64,000 nucleotides of DNA from DAOTWA01 sp963702935 (GCA_963702935.1 OY969772.1:3596001-3660000); one strand, 5' to 3'. Counted from the first letter of the stretch, positions 9,110 through 20,561 are shown. The notes: generated by a model not told the origin, from the letters alone. Translations and numbers: made by a program.

Positions 9110-9141
9110 AAGGTTGCGCTGGTTAGGGGGATTTTGTGGGG

Positions 9142-9624
9142 TTATTCTTTTTTGCGCCCAGTCAAGCCATACGCGCCAAATACGAGTAAAAGGCCGACGA
9201 ATACCAGGAGGAGGGGCCAGCCGATGGATAGCAAGCGCTGGAATACGGCATTGCCCCTGGCAAAACCGGTCACGATAAGAAAGACGCCGGGGATGAGCGG
9301 CCACCAGTGCGTGGCGCCCCGGTAAATGACGTCGATCAGGTAAATAGAGATGAAGCCGATCCCCAATCCGATGGTTTGGAAATCTCCAAAGGTGAGCAGA
9401 GACCTCTCGCCGATGGATCCCAGGCCCAGCCCAAGGAGGACGCAGCCCGGAATGAGCAGGCCGTAGGAGCGGCGGAAGAAATACCCGGCGACGAACAGCC
9501 CGCCGATCAGAAAAGTAGTCATGGATTGGCCAAAGCCGGAGGTATATTGAAGCGCGAGCAATCCCACTCCTAAGATGACCAGGATTGCTCCCGCAAAGAT
9601 CCGGTTACGATTTTGATCTTCCAT
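9142..9624 (-). CDS. small multi-pass membrane protein (LiaF/DUF5668-like)
   Basis: 160 residues with about five hydrophobic segments: near residues 8-25, 35-50, 54-70, 83-100 and 107-150. Charged residues lie only at the termini, with an RKKE tail. The composition resembles the transmembrane modules of LiaF-type and DUF5668 envelope-stress proteins, but I see no diagnostic motif. It lies between an MFS transporter and pfaA on the same strand. Its role is unknown. It could respond to membrane state, which would suit a neighbour of a lipid synthase, but that is speculation. Confidence 0.6.
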   Translation of the reverse strand: MEDQNRNRIFAGAILVILGVGLLALQYTSGFGQSMTTFLIGGLFVAGYFFRRSYGLLIPGCVLLGLGLGSIGERSLLTFGDFQTIGLGIGFISIYLIDVIYRGATHWWPLIPGVFLIVTGFARGNAVFQRLLSIGWPLLLVFVGLLLVFGAYGLTGRKKE

Positions 9625-9705
9625 TTCTCCACTTCTCCCCGACCCGGACGTGAATCTTCTTTATGGAATGGGTAATGTGAGTGTGATTTTACCTGAAACT
9701 TCCAA

Positions 9706-10983
9706 TTAGTCAACTTCCTTGGCCGGGCTGAGCTGTCGCGAGCGTTTGGGACTGCGCACCGCGAACAATCCAAAGCCCAGCAGGCTGATCAACCCGCTGG
9801 CGATGAGCGCCCCGCTGATGCCGATGCGGTCTGCCAGAAAAGTTCCCATCAGCGGGGCCGCGATCGAGGCCACGTATTGGAGACTCTGCGCTACGGCCAC
9901 AAAGATTGCGCTGTATTTGAACGGCACCGTCTTCATCAGGTCGTCGAAGAAGATGAGGTTGATGCCTGCCTGGAAAATGCCGGAAAATCCGGCGATGACG
10001 GCAATGCTCCATTCTTGATGGGTCAGGGCGACCAGGATCGGATACGCAGACAGGCCCAGCGTCGACCAGAGCAAGATGCGGCGGGGACGCCCCATCCGGG
10101 ATTGCTGAATCCAGAGGAAATAACCGATGATCAAGATGGCGGTCTGAGCGGTGTTAAAGATGCCGATCCAGGCGTCTGAGGCCTGCACCGTGCGCACGTA
10201 GTACAGCGGGAACAGCGGCACGGCCAGGGCCGTGCCCATCATGAAGAGCAACTGTTTGAGCGTAATGACGATAAAGGGCCGCTCTTTCAGGATGACGCCG
10301 GCGTCGTCTTTTATGCGCTGCCAGCTTGACTGCACTTTGCCCGGCATCACCGGCTCATTATCCGCAACGACGATCCTTCTCGAAAAATACAGGCTGATTA
10401 GGCCGCCGATGGACACCCCCAGGAAGACGATCTGGTAATTAAGGGGAGCATCTACCCTGGAGAGGAGCTGGCCGATGAGCACCACCGCGATCGAAGTGGT
10501 AAAGCCCAGGATCGACCAACGCCGGCTCATCAGCTCGAAGCGCCCTTTGGGTCCGGCCACGGTGTTCATGGTAACGTTGAACGCGATGGCGATGAAGGTC
10601 TGTGGAATGGTCGAGATGGCCCAGATGGCCAGCACGACCGGTACGAGCTGGGCTTGGGGCACGATGAAGCTCGCCAGACCGATCAGCGTGTAAGCCAGGG
10701 TGGAGAGAAGACGCGAGAAAGTAAACCAGGGGACGATATTGCGGCGGGTCTGGAGGTAGCGTCCGATGATGACCGACAGGAAGAAGCCGGTGATGGCCGG
10801 CAAGGAGGTCAACAAGGCCACCTGCACGTAAGACGCTCCCAGGCGCGTCAGGTATACCGGCAGGAAAGGCGCGGCCGCACTGATCAGGCCGACGCCTATG
10901 GCGTCTCCTTCCACGTTGATAAAATTTTGCTTATCCCTCTCTCCGAGATAGGGAGGAGGATTTAGAAACCCAGGGAATTTCAC
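9706..10983 (-). CDS. MFS transporter
   Basis: 425 residues with about 12 predicted membrane helices in two halves and a hydrophilic central loop (near RRIVVADNEPVMPGKVQS, residue ~205). The RYLQTRR stretch after the third helix fits the MFS loop 2-3 signature region. The start lies 7 bases after the recD2 stop, so the two genes are probably cotranscribed. The substrate cannot be told from sequence. Placement upstream of the Pfa-like synthase leaves open, but does not show, export of a product. Confidence 0.75.
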   Translation of the reverse strand: MKFPGFLNPPPYLGERDKQNFINVEGDAIGVGLISAAAPFLPVYLTRLGASYVQVALLTSLPAITGFFLSVIIGRYLQTRRNIVPWFTFSRLLSTLAYTLIGLASFIVPQAQLVPVVLAIWAISTIPQTFIAIAFNVTMNTVAGPKGRFELMSRRWSILGFTTSIAVVLIGQLLSRVDAPLNYQIVFLGVSIGGLISLYFSRRIVVADNEPVMPGKVQSSWQRIKDDAGVILKERPFIVITLKQLLFMMGTALAVPLFPLYYVRTVQASDAWIGIFNTAQTAILIIGYFLWIQQSRMGRPRRILLWSTLGLSAYPILVALTHQEWSIAVIAGFSGIFQAGINLIFFDDLMKTVPFKYSAIFVAVAQSLQYVASIAAPLMGTFLADRIGISGALIASGLISLLGFGLFAVRSPKRSRQLSPAKEVD

Positions 10984-10990
10984 GGGATTA

Positions 10991-13234
10991 TTATAATCCT
11001 TCGCTGCCGCGCAGCCGGAGATCCAGGGCCGAATAGCGGTCGACCACTTCGTTGTTCCTCAAGGCAATCTGGATGGCCGCCCGGTCGCCGACCAGGACGC
11101 ACAGCTTTTGCGCGCGGGTGACGGCTGTATACAACAGGTTGCGCTTGAGCATCCGGTAGTGTTGCTTCACTATAGGGATCACCACGGCGGGAAACTCCGA
11201 GCCTTGCGATTTATGCACGGAGATGGCGTAGGCCAGCACGAGCTGGTCGGCTTCGCTCCAATCGTAAGCCACGCGCTGCCCGTCGAAATCGACGACCAGG
11301 GTCTGGCCCTCGATGGAGAGGTCGGCGATGCGCCCGATGTCCCCGTTGAAGATCTCTTTATCGTAATTATTCTGGGTCTGCATGACCTTGTCGCCTTTGC
11401 GGAAGATCTGGCCGTAGAGGCTGCGCTCCGGGCTGGCCGGCGCGGGCGGGTTCAGCACGGCCTGAAGACGGGTGTTGAGGGCATCCACGCCGGCGGCGCC
11501 GCGATACATGGGCGCCAGCACCTGGATCTGCGTGTGAGGGTCGAAGCCGAACTTGCTGCGGGATGCGCTCGCAGACCACGTCCTGCGACCCAAGTGGCGG
11601 CTTCTTCCGGCGTCTCGGCGGGGAACAGGAAGAAGTCGCGGTCCTGTCCGCGTTTCCGGAGGAAGTCGGCATCGCGCCCTGGTTGATGCGGTGGGCGTTG
11701 GTGATGATCTGAGAGCCGGAGGCCTGGCGGAGGATTTCCTTCAGGCGGGTCACCGGCGCGAGGCCGCTGTCGATCACGTCGCGCAGCACGTCTCCGGCGC
11801 CGACGGAGGGGAGCTGGTCCACGTCGCCCACCAACAGCAGGTGGGTGCCCGGCTCGAGGGCCTTCAACAGGTGGTTGGCCAGCAGCAAGTCCAGCATGGA
11901 GGCTTCATCCACCACCAGCATGTCGATGGGCAAGGGATTCTCGGCGTTGTGCTGGAAGCCTTCGCCTGGGGAAAAACCCAACAGGCGGTGAATGGTGCTG
12001 GCGGGCTTGTCCGGTGGCTTCCGAGAGGCGTTTGGCCGCCCGCCCGGTGGGAGAGGCCAGCGCATAGCGGTAGTGCTCCATTTCCAGCACGCCGATCAGG
12101 GCTTTGAGGGTGGTGGTCTTGCCCGTGCCCGGGCCGCCGGTGAGCACGGAGACGGGCGAAGTGAGGGCAATGCGGATGGCTTCCCGCTGTTCGGCGGAGA
12201 TCATGGGGTCCAGCAGGGAGAGCGCGTCCGCGCCGGGCAGGCTGCGCTGGGCTTTGTTCAAGCGGGAAGGGCTGGCGCCGGCCAGGCTCCTCAGCTTTTC
12301 GGCCACGCCGGTCTCTCCGTAATAGAAGGGCGTCAGATAAACGGCGTCTTCCGTTCTCCTCGCTTCTATGCGCCCGGGTGGGCTGCTCTTCCAAAAAGGG
12401 CAGGATATCCAGGCGCACGCGGTCGTCGTGCGACAGGCGCTCCAGGGCGGGCGGAAGCAGCTCGGCGGAGACCTCCAGCAGCTCGGTGGCGCGCTCGATG
12501 AGCGCCTGGCGAGGAGAGTAGACGTGCCCGTTGCTGCTCATCTCGTTCAGCACGATACACCACGCCCGCCTCGATGCGCGAGGGGTGGTCGGCGGGCAGC
12601 CCCAGGGCCTGGGCGATGCGGTCGGCGGTCTTGAAGCCCACGCCGTAGATGTCCCGCGCCAGGCGGTAAGGGTCGCTTTGCACCACACTCAAGGCTTGGT
12701 GCCATATTGTTTGTAGATCTTGACCGCCAGGTTGGTGCTGACCCCATGGCCGTGCAGGAAGAGCATGATCTCCTTGATCTGTTTCTGCTCTTCCCAGGCG
12801 GATAGGATCTGCTGGGTACGCTTGCGCCCGATGTCGGGCACCTGGCAGAGGCGCTCGGGGTGCTCTTCGATGACCTCCAGAGTCTGGTCGCCAAACTGGC
12901 CGACGATGCGCTCCGCCAGGCGCGGCCCGATGCCCGTGATCAGCCCGGAGCCCAGGTAGCGGCGAATGCCCGCCGCCGTGGCCGGCAGGGTTTGCTCGCA
13001 GAGCTCGGAAGCGAATTGCAGGCCGTGTTGCGGGTGGTTTTCCCACTTCCCGCGCACGCGCAGGAACTCTCCCGGGGCGAGCTCGGGCAAATTGCCGACC
13101 ACCGTCACCAGCCCATCCCGGCTCTGGCCGGGCGTGTTGCGATGCTCGGGGAGCAGGCGGATGACGCTGTAGCCGTTCTCCGAGTTATAATAGGTGATGC
13201 GTTCCACTGATCCAGATAAGCTGTCCATTCCCAT
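10991..13234 (-). CDS. recD2: RecD2-type ATP-dependent DNA helicase (frame-broken)
   Basis: SF1B 5'-3' helicase related to RecD, found in bacteria without RecBC. The fragments in order are an N-terminal OB-like and helix-hairpin region (SVERITYYNSENGYSV, GSGLITGIGPRLAERIVG), Walker A in VLTGGPGTGKTTTL (about 12110-12160), Walker B VVDEASMLD (about 11900), the RecD SH3-like strand, and C-terminal motifs IQVLAPMYRG, YAISVHKSQGSEF and LLYTAVTRA. The total span fits about 740 residues, the family's normal size. At least six frame breaks (near 12690, 12560, 12350, 12010, 11670 and 11590) interrupt it, but every domain is present and conserved between breaks. This argues for sequence error rather than a pseudogene. 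Confidence 0.85.
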
Positions 13235-13433
13235 CCATTTTATGCTTGAGGAGAGGCCGCGTCAAGCCGGCGCGGTTTGTAGATACCCCTTCCCAAAAGG
13301 GCCAGCCTCTGATAAGATAGAAGCATTGTAAGCCGACCAACCTCGGCCCTGCTGGCCGGGGTTTTTGCGTGCTAAAATTAGGGACTGAATTGTTCCCTTT
13401 GCAAGATACTAAGAATATGGGTTGAAGGGTATT

Positions 13434-15306
13434 ATGCTGATCGAACGAACCGACCTCAGAAACGTTGCCATTATCGCTCACGTTGACCACGGGAAGACGA
13501 CCCTGGTGGATGGCCTGCTCAGACAGGCGCGGGTTTTCCGCGAGAACCAACAGGTCGTCGAGCGGGTGATGGACTCTAACGCGCTGGAACGCGAGCGTGG
13601 CATCACCATCCTGGCCAAGAATACCGCTATCAATATCCTGGGACCCGGAAACCAAGAGACAGGTAAAAATCAACATCGTGGACACTCCCGGCCACGCCGA
13701 TTTCGGCGGCGAGGTGGAGCGCGTGATGAACATGGTGGATGGGGTGCTGCTGCTGGTGGATGCGGCCGAAGGCCCCATGCCCCAGACGCGCTTCGTGCTC
13801 AAGAAGGCCCTCGAGATGGGCCATCGGCGCCATCGTGGTGATCAACAAGGTGGACCGCCGGGACGCCGATCCCGAGCGCGCCCTCAACCAGACTTTCGAT
13901 CTGTTCATCGAGCTGGGCGCCAGCGACCAGCCAGGCAGATTTCTCCGTTATCTATACCAATGCCATCACCGGGCAGGCGGGGCATGACGCCCGAAATGGG
14001 GCCCGACTTGCAGCCCCTTTTCAGCGCGATCTTGCGGCACATCCCTGCGCCGCAAGGTCGATTTGGAGGCTCCCTTACAGATGCTGGTCACCACCCTGGG
14101 TTATGACGAATATCGGGGCGTCACGGCCGTGGGGCGCATTTTTGCCGGGCGGATCAAAGCCGGGCAGCCCGTGGCGCGCATGCACCATAGACGGCACGAT
14201 CCTTCCCGAGCGCGTGCGCTACCTGTACGTGCACCAGGGACTGGAACGCGTCGAAGTCGAATACGGCGGAGGCCGGCGAGATCGTGGCCATCGCCGGGCT
14301 GGAGGGGATTGCTATCGGCGAGACTCTGGCGGATCCTGAGAATCCCGTGGCGCTGCCGCCCATTCACGTGGAAGAGCCGACCGTGCGCATGACCTTCGGG
14401 GTGAATACCTCGCCTTTTGCCGGGCGCGGAGGGCACGCTGGGGCACTTCGCGCAAGCTGCGCGAGCGCCTGATGGAGGAGCTGCGCCACAACGTGGCTCT
14501 GCGCGTGGCCGAAACCGAGAGCGCCGATACTTTCATGGTCTCCGGGCGCGGCGAGCTGCACCTGGCGATCCTGATCGAGACCATGCGCCGTGAGGGCTAC
14601 GAGTTCCAGGTCTCTCGCCCGGAAGTCATCTTCCGCGCAGGCCCGAACGGCGAGACCCTCGAGCCTTTCGAAGAAGTCCACATCGAGACCAGCCCCGATA
14701 CGGTAGGGACGGTGGTGGAGATGCTGGGCAGGCGGCGCGGCCAGATGCTGGATATGGTCAACGCCAGCGACAGACTGCGTGCACCTGAATTACCTCGTGC
14801 CCACGCGCGGCCTGCTGGGCTTCCGCTACCAGTTCCTGACGGCTACCCGCGGCATGGGTATCATGCACACCCTTTTCCACGGCTACGTGCCCATGGTCGG
14901 GCCGATGACCCACGCGCGCGACCGGCTCACTGGTAGCCTGGGAAGACGGCGTGACCACCACACTACGGCCTGAAGAACGCCGAGGAACGCGGCGACCTGT
15001 TTTACGGGCCGGGGGTGGAGGTTTACGAGGGCATGGTGATCGGCGAGCACCAGCGCCCGGGCGACCTGGCGGTCAACGTGTGCAAGAAGAAGCACCTCAC
15101 CAATATGCGCTCGTCGAACCGCGACATCGAGGTGCGGCTCGACTCCGCCCCGTGAGATGAGCCTGGATGAAGCCATCGAATATCTGGCCGAAGACGAGCT
15201 GCTCGAAGTTACGCCGCAAAACTATCGCATCCGCAAGCGAATTCTGGACACCGAGGAACGCGGCAAGACCAACAAGAAGGCCAAGGAAGCCCTGTTAGGG
15301 GCGTAA
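13434..15306 (+). CDS. typA: TypA/BipA translational GTPase (frame-broken by about 13 inserted bases)
   Basis: Ribosome-associated GTPase of the EF-G/LepA superfamily, involved in 50S assembly and stress adaptation. Starting at the ATG at 13434, G1 is AHVDHGKTT, the switch region is ERERGITI, G3 is DTPGHADFGGEVERV and G4 is INKVDR. The BipA-specific C-terminal part includes VPTRGLLGFR and FLTATRGMGIM, and the tail ends EERGKTNKKAKEALLGA. Reading across frames, I can restore the whole protein by removing single bases near 13642, 13829, 13933, 13981, 14056, 14188, 14266, 14428, 14440, 14773, 14920, 14956 and 15148. This gives about 619 residues, close to the family norm. All restorations are of the insertion type, pointing to sequencing error. 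Confidence 0.93.
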
Positions 15307-15393
15307 AATTAGGGGATCTCTCAAAAGGCAGTAGGGGCGTGGAGGGTGTGAAAACGGCATACGTGCTGGAGGCCGCCTCCGCGCCCCTATTTT

Positions 15394-17184
15394 TTACGTT
15401 TGCGCCATTTTTTGATTCTGGAAGGGGTCGTATTCCGCTTCGCGCTCCTGGCGGAACTGCTGGGTGTAGAGGCGGTAATAGTGGCCCCTCTGGCGCAGCA
15501 GCTCGGCATGCGTGCCCATTTCGGCGATCCTGCCGTCCTCGATGACCAGGATGCGGTCGGCGCGCTTGATGGTGGACAGGCGGTGGGCGATGACGAAGCT
15601 GGTGCGGCCCTTCATCAGGATCTCCATGCCACGCTGGATCAGCGCCTCGGTCAGGGTATCCACCGAGCTGGTGGCCTCATCCATGATGAAGATCTCCGGG
15701 TTGGCCAGCACGGCGCGCGCCAGGCTGATGAGCTGCTTCTGGCCGACCGAGAGCAGGTTGCCGCCCTCGCCCACTTCCTCGTCGTAGCCCTTTTCGAAGC
15801 TGGACGATGAAATCGTGCGCGCCGGCCACTTTGCCGCGCCTGTTCCACCTCGGCGTCCGTCGCGTCCAGACGCCCGTAGCGGATATTTTCGCGGATGGTT
15901 CCGGAAAACAGATGCGGCGTTTGCAGCACCATGCCGACGCGGGACTGGATGGCCTGCAGCGATAGCTCGGTGTAATCCCTGCCCGCCGATGCGGATGACG
16001 CCCTGCTTCGGCTCGTAGAAGCGGCACAGCAGGTTGACGATGGTGGACTTGCCGCCGCCGGTCGGCCCGACCAGGGCGATGGTTTCGCCGGGTTTGACCT
16101 TCAGGCTGAAATCCTGCAGCACCGGCTTGTCGTCTTCGTAGTAGAAGTCGACGTGGTCGAACTCGATGTCGCCGTGGATACTGCCCGGGTCGCAGGCGCC
16201 GGCGCGATCCGCAACGTCGCGGCACGGCGTCGATCAGGGAGAAGATGCGCTCGGCGGAGGCGATGGCGTGCTGCATCTCGGCGTAGACGCGCGCCATGTC
16301 CTGAATGGGCCACATCATGAAGGTCACGTAGGAGACGAAAGCCTGGATGCCGCCGATGGTCATGGCGCCAACTGCGACCTGGCAGCCCGCCATACCAGAC
16401 GATGCTGCCCAGGGCAAAGGCGCTGATGATCTGCACGGTGGGCAGGAACAGCGCCGACAGCCAGGCGGCCCGGTAAGCCGGCCGAGTACATCTCGCTGGT
16501 CAGGTGGCCGAATTCCTGCAGGTTCTCGGCTTCGCGCCCCAGCGCCTTGACCACCCGCACCCCGGTGATGTTCTCGTTGTAGGCGCCGGTGATCTTGGAG
16601 TTCATCTTGCGCACCTTGCGGTACTCCACCAGGATCTTCTTGCGGAACTGCACGGCCGCGAAGACCAGCACCGGCAGCGACGGCGAACACGATGAGCGCC
16701 AGCTGCCAGTTGATGACCAGCATGAAATGACCGAGGCTGTGATGATGTTCATGACGGCCCAGGTCGATGTCCAGCATGCCCCAGGTCAGCAGATCGGCGA
16801 CCCGGTCGGTATCGGAGGTGACGCGCGACATGATCCAGCCCACCGGGGTGCGGCTGTAGTAAGACAGCGAAAGCTCTTGCAGGTGGTTGAACATGCTGCT
16901 GGCGCAGGTCGTAGCGCACGCGCTCGCCCAGCACGCCGGCCAGGTAGATGATAGAACAGCACGCGTACTGCCTGGACCACGATCAGGGCTCCATATGTGA
17001 GTGACGATGCGGGTCAAGAGCGGCGCGGTTCCCGGCCACGATGCCGCTCATCGATGATCCGCTTGCTCAGGAAGGTGAAATAAGCGTCCAGGAAGGAGAC
17101 GATGGCGATCATAGCCAGGAAGCCGACCACCCAGCTCCAGTGCGGCCTGGCCAGGAACACAGGATGCGCGCCAACCGTTCTCGG
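15394..17184 (-). CDS. ABC exporter subunit with consensus Walker B (second of pair, frame-broken)
   Basis: Type IV ABC exporter: N-terminal six-helix transmembrane domain (starting near RPHWSWVVGFLAM around 17120) plus a C-terminal nucleotide-binding domain. The NBD shows Walker A ALVGPTGGGKSTIVN, a non-consensus signature LLSVGQKQ, Walker B IFIMDEATSSVD with the catalytic Glu, and the H-loop VIAHRLSTI. Several frame breaks interrupt the membrane domain and the region near 15810-15980. The true start is obscured by a break close to the stop of the upstream partner at 17185, so the upper boundary is approximate. It pairs with 17185-19060. The substrate is unknown (lipid or drug are usual for this class). 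Confidence 0.8.
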
Positions 17185-19060
17185 TTAATCGACCTTGACT
17201 GTCGAATTCTCTTCTTCTTCAAACTCAGTCATATCTGCTGACACTGGACTGATCTCCTTTTCCAGCTCGACATCGATGCGCGTCTGGATTTCGAAGATCT
17301 GGCGATAGATGCCATCCTGGCCCACCAGCTCCTCATGCGTGCCGTGCTGACGATGCGCCCCTGGTCCAAGACCAGGATCAGATCGGCAGTCCATCACGCT
17401 CTGGATGCGGTGGGCGATGATAAAGGTGGTGCGATCCTTCATCAGCTGTTCCAGTGCCTCGCGGATCTCGGCTTCGGTTTCGGTGTCCACCGAGGAGGTC
17501 GAATCGTCCAGGATCAAGATGCGCGGGTTTTTCAGCAGGGTGCGGGCGATGGCCACGCGCTGCTTCTGCCCGCCGGAGAGGGTCACGCCTTTTTCGCCGA
17601 CCAGCGTGTTGTAGCCATCCGGGAAGGACAGGATGACATCGTGGATGGCGGCGGCTCGCGGCGGCTTCCTGACCTCTGTCGACGGTCACGTCGCGCTCCA
17701 CGCCGTAGGTGATGTTCTCGCGGATCGGTGCGCGAGAACAGGAACGGTTCCTGCTCCACGATGCCGATCTGGCTGCGCAGGTATTTGCGCGTATAGCGCT
17801 TCAGCTCGACGCCATCCAGGGTGATGCGGCCGCCGGTGTACTCGTAGAAGCGGGGCAGCAGGTTGACCAGGCTGGTCTTGCCCGAGCCGGTGGAGCCTAA
17901 CAAGCGCCACGACCTGCCCTGGCTGGCAGTGAAGGGACTGCAGCACCGGGCTGCCCGGCATCGTACTCGAAGCTGACGTGATCGAAACACGATCTCGCCC
18001 TGCACATCGCCCTGCGGCTGGTAATCGCCTCTGGTCCAGGGGCTCGCGCTCCTGCCGGATGATCTCCATCACCCGGTCGTAGGAAACCAGGCCCGGTGGA
18101 CATCTGCGACGATCAGGCGGCCCAGGTTGCGCATGGGCCAGATGAGCCACACGACCAAGCCGGCGTAGGCCAGGTAGGTGCCGACGCTGATCTGTGCCGT
18201 TGATGGCCATGATGGCGCCGATCATGAAGCCCGCCAGCATCTGCAAGCCGCACAGCAGGATGTCGGAGATGGGCCAGAACATGGAATGCATGGTCACCAG
18301 TCGCTTGCCCGCGCTGGTATTTCTCCCGGTTGTCTTTCTCGAACTTGTCCATCTCGTAGTCTCTGGCGGGCGAAAGCCTTGACCACCCGCACGCCGGTCA
18401 GGTTTTCCTGCAGGGTGGTCGAGAGGGTGGCTTCTTGCTCCTGGTAAGCCTCGTAGGCTTCCGATACCCGCTTGAAGAAGAAGATCGAGACGAGCACGAC
18501 CAACGGCACGACGATCACCGAGACCAGGGCCAAGCTGGACGTTCAGGCTGAGCAGGACGCCGCAAGTTGATCACAAACAGCAGCACGATGCGCCCGACGC
18601 CGATGGCCTGGTCGGCAAAGAAGCGCCGCAGGGCGTCCACATCCGAGGTGGAGCGCTGGATCAGCTCGCCGGTCTGCATCTGGTCGTGATAGGTGAAGGA
18701 CAGACGCTGGATGTGGTCGAACAGGTAGTTGCGCAGGCGGCTGGCGATGCCTTCGGCGGTGCGAGCGGCCAGGCGGCCCGTTAAGAAGGTGAAGGTGCCT
18801 TCCAGCGCCGCCAGCCCTATAAATCCCAGCGCCACCAGGGGCAGCGCGTTGCCCGTGTTGCTCTTGCCCAGGATATTGTCGACGAAATAACCCAGCAGCA
18901 GGTAAGTGGCGGTTTTCGCGCCAGGCGGCGATCCCTGGCACAGGGTAGCGCCCAGGTAGGTCAGGCGATAGCCTTTCATCATGCGCCACAGGCCAACCAG
19001 GCGGTTGGGTGAAAGCGTGGATTGAAGATCTAAGCTGTTGGAAGAATCGATAGACGCCAA
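17185..19060 (-). CDS. ABC exporter subunit with degenerate Walker B (first of pair, frame-broken)
   Basis: ABC exporter half-transporter with transmembrane domain and NBD. The clear segments are the N-terminus (RLVGLWRMMKGYRLTYLG), Walker A GSTGSGKTSLVN, the Q-loop IGIVEQEPFLFS, the consensus signature LSGGQKQRVAIA, Walker B ILILDDSTSSVD (Asp where the catalytic Glu normally sits) and the switch His in IIAHRIQS. Together with the next gene (LSVGQ signature, intact Glu) this makes the classic heterodimer with one consensus and one degenerate ATP site. At least six frame breaks cut it. It is transcribed from the promoter at 19156-19184, divergent from the TetR gene now 3 kb away. Confidence 0.8.
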
Positions 19061-19155
19061 AGGACAGTACTCCGTAGCGAACGCAAGTTTTGTGGGAAGA
19101 TAGTACCTCCCGGCGAGCGGGAGAGAGGGATAAAGAATACCGGCCCGAACTGAAA

Positions 19156-19184
19156 AGTTTACTCGAATACCAGGATTAAGTCAA
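19156..19184 (-). promoter_or_regulatory. sigma-70-like promoter of the ABC exporter operon
   Basis: On the minus strand, TTGACT (19179-19184), a 17-base spacer and TAAACT (19156-19161) lie about 95 bases before the exporter start. The -35 box ends only 10 bases from the insertion-sequence end at 19195. Two GGTAT half-sites, also seen in the TetR operator, occur between the boxes and just downstream, but their spacing is not palindromic. Confidence 0.55.
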
Positions 19185-19194
19185 ATTCCCTTTA

Positions 19195-20552
19195 GGAGGG
19201 TGTTTAAAAACTCCCAAATTGGGTTACACTCTGAACCCAAAGGCAATTTTTTTGAAGGTGCTTCACAACAATTGACATAATATATTCCAAAAGCAGGGTA
19301 AAAGCAGGCTTGCCCGGCAATAATTTGCTGGGTATCGATAATTCTCCCCTGGTTTTATTCTGTTGCATAGGCTCGCGCCTTGAAATTGACCCCAGTCAAT
19401 AATTTAACCATCCGCTTGAGGTTCAAGACAATGGCCGTCAGAAAAGATTGGATGGCGAAACCAACTCTCCCAATATAACGGCAACGACCCAGCCCATGCC
19501 CCTGTTTGCCTTCTCCAAATTTTCGTTCGATTTTGTAGCGCTCTTTCAATCCGGCTTTGTATGGCTCTGTCTTTTCCAATTCAAGCCAAACTTGTTTATT
19601 GCCATCCTTTTTCTCAGTCCGGGTTCGTTTTAATCGGATGGCAGAGTGCAACCCCCGTAATTCCAAATAATAATGATTGTCGCCATCATCATACCCTTTA
19701 TCCCCTGCGTAGGTCTCCACTGGTATTTTCTGTTCCAAATCATGATCCACCAGGGAACAAAAATGATGACCATCGTAAGCCTCCCCGGAAGTCACTTCCA
19801 GGCTGGTGATTATCCCGCTCTCGGCATTCATACTGACATGCGCCTTGTATCCGAAGAAGTACTCTTTCTGTTCTTCTTCCTCCCCTTTTTCGTTTTTGAC
19901 CTTACGTTTGTGCTTTACCCCCCATTTGGCATCCGGATCATGCGGCCCTTTGCCTTTATTTTGCCGTTTTTGGTCTTTGTCGGTGTTTACATCTGCGATG
20001 GAGTGCACACTGTCTATGATTTGAATACTGCCAAATTTTACCCCACGCAACATGGCTTCCTTTACAATATTGGCCAGCATTTCTTCGAATATCTGCATTT
20101 TCCCATTTTTCATTAACCGGTCTCGAAATGTGCTGAGGGTTGAATGATCCGGCGCTTTTCCGTCCACCGCTAAGCCTACAAAATATTTCGCCGGTAGATT
20201 TTCGTTCACGAATACTTCGACTTGTCTTTCGGATAATTTGTACAAATAGGCGATCACTTCTACTTTCAACACTAATGCCGGGTCAAATGGCGGTCGCCCA
20301 ACCACTCCCTGGCCTTTGTATATTTTGATCAGTCGCCTGGTGAAATATCCCCAGTCCACCACTTCCCGCAGCTTTCGCAAAAAGTGATCCCTGGCTACGA
20401 CCTGATCGTACAAGTATTCTCCATAAAATGATCCGCTTCCTGTTTCAACATAGCGCTCTTGTTCCATTTCCGGCTCCTATTGTTAGGCTGCCTTCATTGT
20501 ATTAATTTTTCCCTATTTTGGTCAATTAATCACTCGTTTTTCAACACCCTCC
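19195..20552. mobile_element. insertion sequence, IS5-superfamily/IS1182-like, complete
   Basis: A 1358-base element bounded by 17-base inverted repeats, GGAGGGTGTTTAAAAAC (19195-19211) and GTTTTTCAACACCCTCC (20536-20552), matching at 16 of 17 positions. It is flanked by the direct repeat TTTA (19191-19194 and 20553-20556), read as the target-site duplication. It holds one intact transposase gene. The region is visibly more AT-rich than its surroundings, consistent with recent arrival. Confidence 0.88.
19355..20467 (-). CDS. IS5-superfamily (IS1182-like) transposase
   Basis: 370 residues, intact. The N-terminal DUF772-type helical domain (RDHFLRKLREVVDW, GRPPFDPALVLK, DHSTLSTFRDRL) is followed by a DDE catalytic domain. 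The first Asp is in IIDSVHSIADV (~residue 148), the second in TYAGDKGYDD (~255) and the Glu in RYKIERKFGEGKQGHG (~315). A Lys/Glu-rich insertion (KRKVKNEKGEEEEQKEY) sits before the second Asp. The C-terminal hydrophobic stretch (GFAIQSFLTAIVLNLKR) is typical of the group. An intact frame and matched ends suggest the element could still be active. Confidence 0.88.
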   Translation of the reverse strand: MEQERYVETGSGSFYGEYLYDQVVARDHFLRKLREVVDWGYFTRRLIKIYKGQGVVGRPPFDPALVLKVEVIAYLYKLSERQVEVFVNENLPAKYFVGLAVDGKAPDHSTLSTFRDRLMKNGKMQIFEEMLANIVKEAMLRGVKFGSIQIIDSVHSIADVNTDKDQKRQNKGKGPHDPDAKWGVKHKRKVKNEKGEEEEQKEYFFGYKAHVSMNAESGIITSLEVTSGEAYDGHHFCSLVDHDLEQKIPVETYAGDKGYDDGDNHYYLELRGLHSAIRLKRTRTEKKDGNKQVWLELEKTEPYKAGLKERYKIERKFGEGKQGHGLGRCRYIGRVGFAIQSFLTAIVLNLKRMVKLLTGVNFKARAYATE

Positions 20553-20561
20553 TTTAGATTG

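Noticed and set aside
13434..15306. typA as a decayed pseudogene
   Set aside because: Every segment between breaks is conserved, the sum length is normal, and all repairs are single-base removals. TypA is broadly conserved and unlikely to be decaying this way.
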